Both the position numbers and the translations under genes were made by a program. 64,000 nt of DNA from Calcarisporiella thermophila CBS 279.70. Its lineage: Eukaryota; Calcarisporiellomycota. Below, piece by piece: positions 25,341-35,058 of this stretch. The first letter of the stretch is position 1; each line of letters opens with the position of its first letter. The stretch spans positions 159,687-223,686 of the forward strand of contig NW_027192214.1 in assembly GCF_041956535.1 (NCBI RefSeq). Direction: 5' to 3'. Below the pieces are notes generated by a model. That model was not told the origin of the DNA and ran no database searches. It saw nothing but the letters and a program-made list of their open reading frames with translations.

Positions 25341-27553
25341 CTACTCTTCCGATTCGAAGATGACTCGGTAGTTCTCGAGCACCACCTCGACCACTTTGCA
25401 TTGGAACTGCATTTCCGTTAGTCGGTCGTCCCCCCGAAGCCCGAGTAGGGTGGGTCCCCAGACGATGGCGAGGTTGGAGATGGTCATCTTGTTTTCATCC
25501 GAGTGCTGCTGGACGCGATCCAGATGGCGCATGAGGTAGGAGAGGGTCGCATAGTTTGGATCCGGGAGCCGATTCACCGTTTCGTGGAGGGCGATAAGGC
25601 GGAGATGGCCGTCCTCGATTTCTACAAAAAGGGGGGGGGGGAGGTGAGCCCGTCCCAAGACACGGATTAGCCACATTGGAATTCAAAATGGGAATACAAG
25701 CTCAAGCGCCCGAAAAGGGCGCCTTCCATGGCTTACTTGAGGACTGGATGAACTCGGGATAGAGTTTGTGGGTCAGAAGGGGATCCGGCAGCTCTCGGAA
25801 GAAGAGCTTCAACAGACTCGCAATGTTATTGACATCGTCGGCATAATCCTGGGAGGTCAGGTCGACCTTCTCGGCATCCCGGTCAAACGCAGCCTTCATC
25901 TTGTTCACCTGGGTGCTGGTGCCGGAGAGGCGATAGATGCCCTGGCTCTTGAGTCCCCCCTTCTCCTCGATCGCCTTGGTGCACTTGACTAGCACATGGG
26001 GGATCTCCAACTCGTCGCGCTCCAGCTGGCTGGCTAGGTCGACGCCGAAGGTGGGACGAGGGTTAATGATGGACATGGCCTGGTGCGACATGGTGTATTC
26101 TGTGTAGGGGATCTCGGAATGGCCAAACTTGCCGCTGTGGGCCGAGGGGGAGCGCGAGGATTGACGCACAATGCCCTTGAGATCCTTTGCCCCGTCCATC
26201 AGCTCTGCAAGGGCTCTCAGGCCTCCGTTGGCTGTGGAGGATCCGTCGAGAATTTTTCCATCGGTGGCGGTCGATTGTTCACACATGAAGGCGTAGCGGG
26301 TGAGTTGATACTGGACGGCCATCGTGCACTCGTCGGATGCTTCGATCAAAGACTTGGGGTAAGGATAAAGAGAAGAAAAGAAGAAGAAGAAAGAAGAGGG
26401 TGTCAGCTTTCCTATGAAGGCTAAGGGGGACGGGAGGGAAGGCCTACCGTAAGGATCCTGGGAAGGTGTACATTGAAGAATTCGTGTCTTGCTTGATTTG
26501 TCTGAGCCAGCTGAGTTTTGTAGTGCTCCTTAGAAAGAGCGGCCTTGGCGCGTGCATCCTCCTCCATTTTTTGCAGCTGAACAAGAAAAAGCAGTCAATA
26601 TAGAGTGAGGTTCTTATCGCACCAATTGCCAACGGCGCCTCTACTTGCCCCCGCATTGCACTTACTTGTTCTGGAGATTTGTTGCCTTTGAACAGTTTCA
26701 TTGGCTTTCCTAGCGACTTTTTGGGCGCTTCGCCATTTTTGAGCAGAATCGTCTTCTCCCAGTCCTCGCTCAGCGTGTCGTAACGCATCTTCGACTTCTC
26801 GAGCAGCTGCTCGGATTCGTGCATAGCGCGCTCCTGCCTTATGCCGATTTCCTTCAATTGCTTGCGCGAACGCTCCGTCTCCTTGAGCACCGCTTGCAGA
26901 TCGTCGGACACTTCCAGGATGGACTGCGCAAACTTCAGCCGGTTCTCCGCGAGCCGTTGGTGCACACTGAGCACCTTGAACCAGACCTCGGCGAAGGTGC
27001 TGGACGAGTCAAAGATGGGGGGTGAGAACGAATAGAGTATTCTAATTAGCCTCCGAGAGGGGGCCCCACTTTTGCTTGGAGTCTTACCCTTGTTTCGCGT
27101 ATTCCGACTTCTCCGCCACCTCCATTGCTCCCTGCGTCGCCTTCAGTAGGCCCTTGCTATACTCCTCCTCAATAATGGCGCGTTTCTTCAGAAAGGCAAT
27201 GACATCCTGCGAAGGGGAGAGATTAGGTTTCACCCTCGGATGAGCTTCCTCTGGAGTTGTGCAAAATAACCAACCTTGCATGCATGCATGTCTCTTTTGA
27301 CGCACCCTAGCAACAATGAGAATCCTTGCTGATATACACATCCAAGGAAGATGTTAATGTCATTAGGGTGGTTCCCAAGAGTGTCTGTTCCATGTCCACT
27401 TACGTCTAAATCACATAGCTGTGTGATGAGGCCCTCCGTTTCGACATCGTAGTCAGAGGGTAGATTCAGGGGCGATGGGGACTCCTGATGCTCAGAGATG
27501 GATTGCGTGGCGGAGGACTGGGGGGGAGAGGGGAGAATAGCGATGGTCGTCAT
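25341..27553 (-). CDS. F-BAR and RhoGAP protein, Rgd1-like
   Basis: Probable GTPase activator for Rho-family proteins in polarised growth and cytokinesis, recruited to curved membrane by its F-BAR domain. It starts at ATG 27553 (MTTIAILPSPPQSS). A small exon beginning QGFSLLLGCVKRDMHACK joins DVIAFLKKRAIIEEEYSKGL, which is the F-BAR N-terminal signature. Long coiled coils follow (QRLAENRLKFAQSILEVSDD and later). A Ser-rich linker of about 100 residues leads to the RhoGAP domain: IPHVLVKCTKAIEEKGGLKS, the arginine finger in GIYRLSG, LLKLFFRELPDPLL and NKMTISNLAIVWGPTLLG. It ends at a TAG at 25341-25343. The order F-BAR then RhoGAP matches yeast Rgd1. The last intron contains a G10 run near 25629. 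A decayed copy of its end lies at 16837-17031. Confidence 0.9.
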
Positions 27554-28820
27554 TATTTAATGGTGAAACACGTTGGTTAGAGCGGCAGCGCTGTCTTTAG
27601 AGATCGAGAAAAGAGTCCAAGAGGTCGATGGCGGGAGAACAATCTAATGAGGGGAGATGGGGAGAGGGGGGGAATCCTAGGGTGGCAGATTGAGATGGAA
27701 AAGAAGGGAGGGGTTAGGAGGAAGAAGAAAAAGCTAGCGTATTGCCACTGTTTCCTATTTCTGCAGTATTAATTCTAAATCTAAATTTTAGATATTATGT
27801 TCTCATCCTTTTTCAATAAACCAGAAAATAGAATCATTGGAGCGACGAGCCTAAAACAAACTTCTTTATTAATGATGTGTTTCTATTTTTAACCTTATCC
27901 CCCACTTGTCTGCCAATCCCCTTCGCTGTCGCCGTCCTAAGCCTGATCTTCGCCCTGTCTGAATTTTGGGCGAGTTCCGGATGCGCTTTATAACAGACGG
28001 ATTGGCGAACTGCCTCGCAATGAAGACCCTTCCAGGGAGAGTCTGTACGCGTCCTGAGTAGAGAATTGGCATTGCATCATGCAAGCCCCTAATCAAGTTA
28101 GACTCTGCCATCCCTTCTCTGCTCCCTGCTGCTGCTCCAATAAATGCAATACGTCGAAAGCTCGCTAGTTTTATTGTCTTGCCCTTATGTTCTCTAGCCT
28201 ATACATCCTCTTATGCTTCGCGGGTCACCCATGGAAGAAGTAGGCGGTCGCAGAAAATATTCTCGTGCTTTAACAGACCGCCACTGTACAAGTGGGTCGC
28301 CCGCGATTGAGTAGGTGGGGGGACCATCTCTGTATCCTTGAGGGAACAAGCGCCTTCGCATGGAGAATGAATCTGGTATAATCTGCTGTACGCGAAACTA
28401 GAGTTGAATGCAGAAAACGCGGTCATTCTCCATACCATCCCGACACCCATTATTCATTGCAATAGAATTCATTTGCTGGCAACTAGACAGATGGACAGTG
28501 CATGGAAGTGGATGAATGAATGATGCTGAGAAAGTGTTCTTCTCCAATCGGACCGTGCTTGGTCTATTCGTGCCATTTGCGGATCTGGCAGGGACCTCTC
28601 TATTCGAGCTTATACGGATATTAGCAGCACTCTGACAAGAACTTAATTTGGATTCATCTCCCCCGGCCTATCCCATCCTTTGATATGCGGAGTCCAACAT
28701 TGGATTTGGATCCCATAAGAAAATTCCTGGGCATTTTTTCCACGAAGTCACAAAAAATCCAAGAAAAGTGAGAGCGCCAAAATCAAATCTTTCCGAAAAA
28801 TCCATATATATGTCCAGATC
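27554..28820. other. Intergenic, divergent spacer
   Basis: Spacer between the F-BAR/RhoGAP start (minus) and the small secreted-protein gene (plus). Apart from the doubtful small frame at 27869-28111 I see no gene. A TATA-like ATATATATG lies at about 28804-28812, immediately before the secreted-protein ATG. Confidence 0.5.
27869..28111 (-). CDS. Doubtful small basic ORF
   Basis: 80 codons with a very basic second half (TGRRSGLGRRQRRGLADKWG) and a preceding FANPSVIKRIR. This faintly recalls mitochondrial ribosomal protein bL34 (QPS...KR.R...GR..L.RRR.KGR), but the match is weak and the Gly-Phe core is missing. It could equally be chance. No introns or neighbours support it. Confidence 0.2.
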   Translation of the reverse strand: MAESNLIRGLHDAMPILYSGRVQTLPGRVFIARQFANPSVIKRIRNSPKIQTGRRSGLGRRQRRGLADKWGIRLKIETHH

Positions 28821-29482
28821 ATGAAATCGTTTCCGCTCCTAATACTTTTCTTTCTGCTAATAACACAAATCTTTGCACAAAATCCACCATCCTCCATGTC
28901 GGATCAAGAATTGAAGACGCAGGGTTTAGAGTTGCAATCGTTACGCCAAAAGAAAGGCCACTATCAGGGTGCAACTTTTGATCAGGAAATCGACGGTTTT
29001 CAAGGGCGTAAGCACAGGCTAATGGTGGTGAGTATCCCTTGATTTCACGAGCATTTTTGTAATATATTTACACCATACCATACAATTCCATTGGAGAATG
29101 CAATCTTGTTCGCCTCTACATTATTTTTTTTTATTCTGAAAATCTTGGATCTATTGCTAATCTCTGGTACGCGCCTTTTTTTTTTTTGCTTATATAGGCT
29201 CTCGGCGAAGCCCTGGGCAAACCCGGCACTCCTGCTCAAAAGGTGATCGAGACGATGGGTAAACCCGACCAGCTCACACCTAGCCTTGATGAGCAAGCCG
29301 CTCCTACCGTGGCAGTTATGCCGGGGCCCGTAGTCCCATCGGGCACGAGCACTCAGAGCACCGAGCCCAATTTCTACTATCTAGTGTATGAATGGCGAGG
29401 AAAGCACGACTATCTGTGGTTCCAGGTGGATTCGAAAACAGAAAATGTGCTTTCATCAGGATGGTACAATGCATTTGAGTGA
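28821..29482 (+). CDS. Small secreted protein of unknown function
   Basis: Two exons (28821-29027 and 29198-29482) joined in phase 0 give about 163 residues. The N-terminus MKSFPLLILFFLLITQIFAQ is a strong signal peptide with a likely cut after IFAQ. There is no transmembrane helix or obvious GPI signal. The mature part has EALGKPGTPAQKVIETMGKP, a Pro/Ser linker, then FYYLVYEWRGKHDYLWFQVD and a tryptophan-containing end VLSSGWYNAFE. The order 'xVxxxMGKPD ... YYLVYEWR...LWFQVD...V.SSGW' resembles the two-helix, three-strand plan of BamE/SmpA-like modules, but this is only a pattern-level inference. I recall similar uncharacterised fungal proteins but can name no family. Confidence 0.75.
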
Positions 29483-31829
29483 TGTCTTTGCCAGAGAGCT
29501 CTATGTATTTCCTATTCCCCTTTCCCTCTTCTCTCCCCCCTGTATGGTTTTAGCGTATAGATACTGATATCGCTTAACTGTATTATTAAAGTGTTTTGAA
29601 ATATCCAGCCTGACATTCTAGTGAAGAGTGGCGAATAAGCACGAGAAATCATATTCCCAGTTGTGCCCTATAGAAGACTAGGAACGAGGGGAAAAAAAAC
29701 AACGAATGTTCGAGATGGGGAATGGCTGGGGGCAGGCGAAGGAGAGTTAAGAAGGAGGGAGGGGAGCGGGCCAATGGGAAGAGGAGGAATCTTATGAGGA
29801 GGGTGATGTAAACACGGATGGCCAACAGGATAATGAAGACGCTAAAGATTATCAACCCTGTAACAAAAGAAGAATCGATATCATTTCCCCTTCGGGCCCA
29901 GAACCCCGATGGAAGAAAAAAAAATCTATTTATAACCCGGATTTGAAAGACAGAGGGCCTAAGTTAAGAAGCACCCGCCCTCAAACAAATACAAGAAGGG
30001 TGCGGATAATACTGGAGGGACGCAGGGGCTGTTGGACACCTTGGCTCCCCGTAATAATAATGTGTGGTGGGGTCGAAATTAGGCATTCCCATATGCCGAC
30101 CTAATCCTGGCGCCAAGCTGGGAACACGCATAAAGTGGAAGTTTCTCTTTCACATTTCTCAGGACGAGGGTTTTCAGACTCCTCTCCAATCCCCGGCCAG
30201 AATTGCAGGGGGGGAGCGAGTTGGGGCTGCTTCGGCCGTGGCCCGAGCCAGAACGATACCGCTTGACGCATCCGGCCATTCTCTGGCCGCAGCAATTGGG
30301 GCGACTGCAACCTGCATTTGCAGATGGACGTCCTCTGAAGGGGGGGGACGCGCGGGGGAGGATGGGAGGAGGCGTCGCGATCGAGGCTAGCCAAATCCCT
30401 CTGATAGCCAAGCATAAAAAATGATGTCACATGGTGTGAGCATCACCGACCAGTATGGGATTTGTGTCGCGCACCGCGTAACAGAGCATGAAAAAAAAAG
30501 TCAATAGAAGCGGGCCCATTGAAAAGCCGCAGCTCCCGGCCCGAGCACTGCGACCGGGCTAGTATAGAGGCTCAATAGCGGAGGGGGGCGAGGGCAGGTT
30601 CAGCCCAGATGGCGAAATGAGGGGAGGGGAAAACAGAGATGCTAACCGGCGAAAAACAAACGCCCTGATGGCCTCCGGGAACAAATGGGGGAGGCGTGTG
30701 TGACGGTTCTGTGATTTGGATCTTGCGCGCAGAGGCCCAACTCTACCGCGCTTTATTTCCCAACGGCTTGACACGATGCGGCCATGGCGGGTGTCGAAAG
30801 CGGCCTGGCCGCAGCGGCTCAGCAGGAAGCGCAAGCACACCAGCAATCGCAATAAATAAACCGCTGCAAGAGCAATCCGTCGCTCATTGGCCCTGTGGCC
30901 AATCCCTTGTATATTAAATTATGTGATATTGTAAACCGCGTCATAAATTGCCGCCTCCCCATTGCACACCGAATTGGCCCGGTGCTGGGAGTCAATCTGC
31001 GGGATTCGCCCTGTGCAGCCTATTGCTGCCCGCGGCCCATCCTCATTTCCTCGATCGTTTATTGCCCTAGCGGATTGCGCATTGCTCATCGAGCCATTGG
31101 GCGGTTTCGTCAACGGGCAGGGCCGGCGTGTATTTATTCTCGCCCTGGCGCGTCCTTTGTCCCGCCCTGAGGAAAAGAGTTGGAGCCACGAATTAGCATT
31201 TTGCCCTCTGGCGCGATCCCGCGGCTACTTGCTAAACATTAATAGATTGGGCCTTGTTTTCTGGTGCACACGGTGCCAACAGCGAGGTTAGTGTAATAAA
31301 CTTACTTTTCTTTTCTTTCTCGCGGGCACGGTCCACTTCAGCCTCAAAAGCTCGGTGTCTTTTTTTTGTTTGCCCTTCCCTTTTTTTGGCGGCCCCACTG
31401 CCTGCTTCCGGCGCGACTGCTTCCTCCCGCCTGCTCTTCTCTCTCGCGCCTCCATCCCCCTCTCGCCCGCCATTTCCCCCCCTCCTCGACGCGCATTTTC
31501 CCCATCCCGGCCGCGGATCCATTTTGCCTTTTTCGCGTCTGTTTCGCCCTAATATATTTCGCCGTTCCGTTTTTTTTTTTTTTTTTTTTGTCTTGGGCCT
31601 ATTTCTTTTTATCACCTAGTCGCATTTCCCCCCTTCTCCCCTTCTCCTTCTATATCAGCCTGTGGCAATTCGCGCCTCGGCTCTTGGCTCCCTGCTCTCC
31701 TATACTCCCTCCCTGGCAGACCCTGCGCTTCCGCTGCCGAATCGCCTCTTATTGTGATTTGTGTGCGAGAGCTCTCCCCTTCCTCCCAATCACACCCATC
31801 CCGCGCTCAAATCCCTACCCCCCTCCCCC
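29483..31829. promoter_or_regulatory. Long G+C-rich upstream region of the Cdc25 gene
   Basis: About 2.3 kb without a convincing gene. From about 30060 it becomes G+C-rich; many overlapping frames on both strands are compositional. It carries several CCAAT/ATTGG boxes (near 30294, 30885, 30898, 30971, 31095 and 31245), an E2F/SCB-like TTTCGCG at 31531-31537 and a long pyrimidine-rich tract (31290-31830) with a T18-20 run near 31571, likely the transcript leader. The first 400 bp are the 3' flank of the secreted-protein gene. Confidence 0.5.
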
Positions 31830-33566
31830 ATGGAGACCCTAGCCTCTTCTCCCGTAGTGGCACGTGACGCCACTTCCTCCTTCTTCCTTCGCCCCGATTT
31901 GAGGAGCAGCTTCCTGTCGCCCGTGCTCGAGGACGCCGCGGACTACCTCGCCATGTCGCGGTCACGTGTCACGGCCCCGAGCGAGCTGCCTCCATCTTCA
32001 CCGCTGCCCGAGCGGGGAGACTCGGGAGGCCGGAGCCCCGTCTCGTGTCTTGCGGAGGAGCTGGACACAAGCTTGCTGCTTAACCAGAGGTAGAGTAGAG
32101 TAGAGCCTCCTCCGGGCAGAAGGAAAGCTGTGCTGGGAACCCGATTACTAACTCTGCCCTACATGGGGAATAGCCTTAATTCCACAACCATGTCGCCCCG
32201 CCGATGCCTCCTCGACTCGCTCCAAGAATGTGACGCTGCAGCCCGCGACGAATGCATCACCATGGACACCTCCATCTCCTCGATGGGCTCGCCCCTCTCT
32301 GCCGCGCTGGCCGGGAGGAAACGCATCCGGGAGGAGGACGACTCCGCCCCCCTCAAGCGACGAGAGCCGCTGTGCTCTCGAGAACCGCGCGGGCGCTGGT
32401 TCTTATCCGCTCAAGAGTCCATCCTCGGCTCTCCGTGGGGCTCCAGCAAGGCGGAGGTCACCCCCTCGCCCGTCCGGACGCGGTCGAGCATGGCCGAAGC
32501 AACCTCGCCCTCCCCCTGCCCCCCCCGCTCCACCCCCCGGCTGGAGGCGGGGAACAACCCCCGGACCCGATTCAAGCGGGCCAACAGCATGTTCCAGACC
32601 GAGCGCGAGTTCATCGGCACCGCCGACGGCGTGAGTAGCAGCGGGGATCCGAGGCTGTTTCGCGAGTGTCAGATCCTGCCCTGCATCGAGGTGGGGCAGG
32701 ACGCGATCAAACGAATCACCCCAGATACGGTGAGTAGCTGCTTCTTCCCCCTCCCACGCCTTGACCGCAAGCCGCCCCTGCTCTGGCTCTGGAGCGGCGG
32801 CCCAAGGCTGAGCGTTGGGCCCCTCTGCGTGGCCCCGATCCTAACTCCCCTCTTTCTGTAGCTGATCCACCTGCTCGACAACAAGTACCGGGGCCACTAC
32901 GACCAGCACTACATCGTCGACTGCCGCTTCCCCTACGAATACGCGGGGGGCCACATCAGCGGCGCGCTGAACCTCAACACCCCGACCGCGCTCGACCAGG
33001 CCTTCCTGACCACGATCAAACCCCGCTCTCTCATCGTGTTCCACTGCGAGTTCTCCATCCACCGCGCCCCGCGGATGGCCCTCTACTTGCGCAACCGCGA
33101 CCGCCAAATGAACATCGCGCGCTACCCAAGGCTGCACTACCCCGAGGTGTACGTGCTGGAGGGCGGCTACGCGGGCTTCTTTGAGCACTACCGCGGGCGG
33201 TGCGACCCTCCCCGTTACGTGGAGATGAGCGAAAAGGGGTTTGAGGCGGATTGCCAGAAGGGCATGGAGCGGTTCCGCAAGATGTTCGTGAGATCGCGGT
33301 CTGTGTCGGATGTGACCGGGTGGGAGCGAGGGGAGCAGGAGGAGCGCGCGGCCCGGAGGCTGGAGAAGTGGCGGCGGCCCGAGCAAGGGCTGGTGGACCG
33401 GCCTAAACCGCCGGCGGCGGCTGGCTTGGGGCTGGAGCTGGCGAGGTTGGGCGCGAAGGACTGCTCGGGCGCGAGCAGCGTGCTGGGCCCGCCTGTGAAC
33501 CTGGACGGGGAGGAGGTGGGGCGCCACGGTTTACGGAAAAGCCATAGTGAAGCGGGGTGGGCCTAG
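31830..33566 (+). CDS. Cdc25-type M-phase inducer phosphatase
   Basis: Dual-specificity phosphatase expected to activate Cdk1 by removing inhibitory phosphates. Three exons: 31830-32089 (METLASSPVVARDATSSFF), 32174-32729 and 32862-33566. The N-terminal half is Ser/Pro-rich with many SP/TP sites, as usual for the regulatory part. The catalytic rhodanese-like domain begins LPCIEVGQDAIKRITPDTLI, continues IVDCRFPYEYAGGHISGALN and has the active-site loop HCEFSIHRAPRMA (H-C-x5-R). YPEVYVLEGGYAGFF follows. The tail beyond the domain is rich in Arg, Glu and Ala. Third codon positions are nearly all C or G, unlike most neighbours, and a 228-codon antisense frame results from that. Yeast Mih1 and animal Cdc25 are relatives. 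Confidence 0.93.
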
Positions 33567-34070
33567 GTTGGCCCGTGGGTGACTCACATACACATACTCT
33601 ACATCCATCCATTTTTTTTATACTTGAATCTGTTCTGCTATATTATACCCCCCCCCTTACCCATACACTGAATATAGGAAAGGTCATGCCCAACATGAGT
33701 ATCGCGATGCCACTTTTGTTTTTTAAGTATGAACACCCCCATCCTCTCATATCCTGTCTCTTTATATTCTTTTTTTTTTTTCTTGCCTGGGAGCTTGTAT
33801 TACTATCTATCTCATCTCTTCTCCTATATAAATCCCATTCTAAATCCCATTTAGTGAGAAACAGGGCCATGTATAAACAAATAAAAGAAAAGGCTTTGAG
33901 AAATACAACCAAAAAATGGAGCGAATAAGGATAGCAAGGAAGGGGATATCCGCACGAATCAAGGGTGACATGACGGTAGTGAAGCATTAAGGAAAAAAAG
34001 ATAAGCGTGCTAGTATAATCGGCCAAAGATATAGCTAAAAATACAGGAGTCTCTAACGGGGCTTTGGCTT
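33567..34070. other. Convergent 3' flanks of Cdc25 and Ubc8
   Basis: AT-rich again, with C and T runs near 33646-33660 and 33770-33781. It contains the 3' untranslated regions of two converging genes. Nothing else is recognised. Confidence 0.5.
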
Positions 34071-34853
34071 CTAGAGTTCCATGCCCCTCGTCTCGTCCTC
34101 TAGGTCGTCCTCCGAATCGGTTAGGCTCCCCGTCGAGCTCATCTCATCGTCCTCATCGTCGTCGTCGTCATCCTCTTCGTCCCCATCGACCGCCTCCTGG
34201 GTCGCATACCTTACAATGTAGTCTAGCAAGCCATCGCCATAGAATAAGATGGTGACGGAAGTGGGGTATGAAGATTATTCCTTTTTTTTTTCTTTGGCAA
34301 GAAGTGGCAAGGGTGAGGAAGAGCATACCTTTCACCTTGGCTTCGTACCGCGCCGGGTCTCGCAACAGCAGTGCAGCTGCCTCGCCATTTAACGGGTCAA
34401 CCGGGTTTGGGTATCGTAGCAGTTGCGGGAGGAACACTTCAAAAATATTGATCATATCGAAGAGGGGCGACCACCGTTGGTTGATGACATCGAGGCACAC
34501 CGCCCCGCCCATCTCATCAATGTTGGGGTGGAAGATTTTATTCGCGAATCCGATGCTGGGCGAGCGGTAGGGATAGGCATCGGGAAGAGCAACGCGAACT
34601 TTCCAGACGCCGCCTTCGTAGGGGGCTAATGGGATTGAATGCAGCCTGTTAGCAATGCAGGAGGGGGGGAGGGAGGGGAACTATGGGGAAGCAAAATGCA
34701 AAGCCCATGCCCGCTTCATGGATCCTTACTATCTTTGGGACCGTGGAACCGTACATAGAACTCTTGCATGCTGTCATTGACCAATGTCACTTCATAGTCT
34801 GACATCAGCAACTTCATCACGTCCGTCTCGATTCTGCGCCGTGGAGACGACAT
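34071..34853 (-). CDS. UBC8: Ubiquitin-conjugating enzyme E2, Ubc8/UBE2H type
   Basis: E2 enzyme; in yeast Ubc8 serves the GID/CTLH ligase that degrades gluconeogenic enzymes. Three exons: 34853-34730, 34625-34329 and 34222-34071. The product begins [20 protein letters not shown], then [35 protein letters not shown] and the catalytic cysteine in [13 protein letters not shown], followed by [20 protein letters not shown]. The splice phases restore GPKDTPYEGG and [11 protein letters not shown] exactly. The tail is a long acidic stretch ([18 protein letters not shown]), typical of UBE2H. Length and motifs are normal. Confidence 0.95.
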
Positions 34854-35058
34854 TATTAAGCATAGGCAGCTGGGGGGATCTTGGAGGGAGAAAGTGGGAG
34901 ATGCTGTGCAAATTATATTGGGGGGCAAAAAGTGGGAAAGAAGGCGTGGTATTACAAACAGAACAAGGCACACAGGGGATAGGGGGAAAAACAGAACAAA
35001 GGCAGTGATCGGTGGCAAAATTTAGCGTGTGATACGCAGCGTGACCTCACCCGCGTAA

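Noticed and set aside
27869-28111. Confident call of mitochondrial ribosomal protein bL34
   Set aside because: The basic end is suggestive, but the conserved Gly-Phe core is absent and alignment is poor. Kept only as a doubtful ORF.
30064-31170. Multiple frames of 60-110 codons on both strands
   Set aside because: They sit in a G+C-rich non-coding region, overlap each other and have no family resemblance.
32230-33527. Several overlapping frames, including a 228-codon minus-strand frame, at Cdc25
   Set aside because: High G+C removes stop codons by chance; the products are Pro/Arg/Ala low-complexity shadows.
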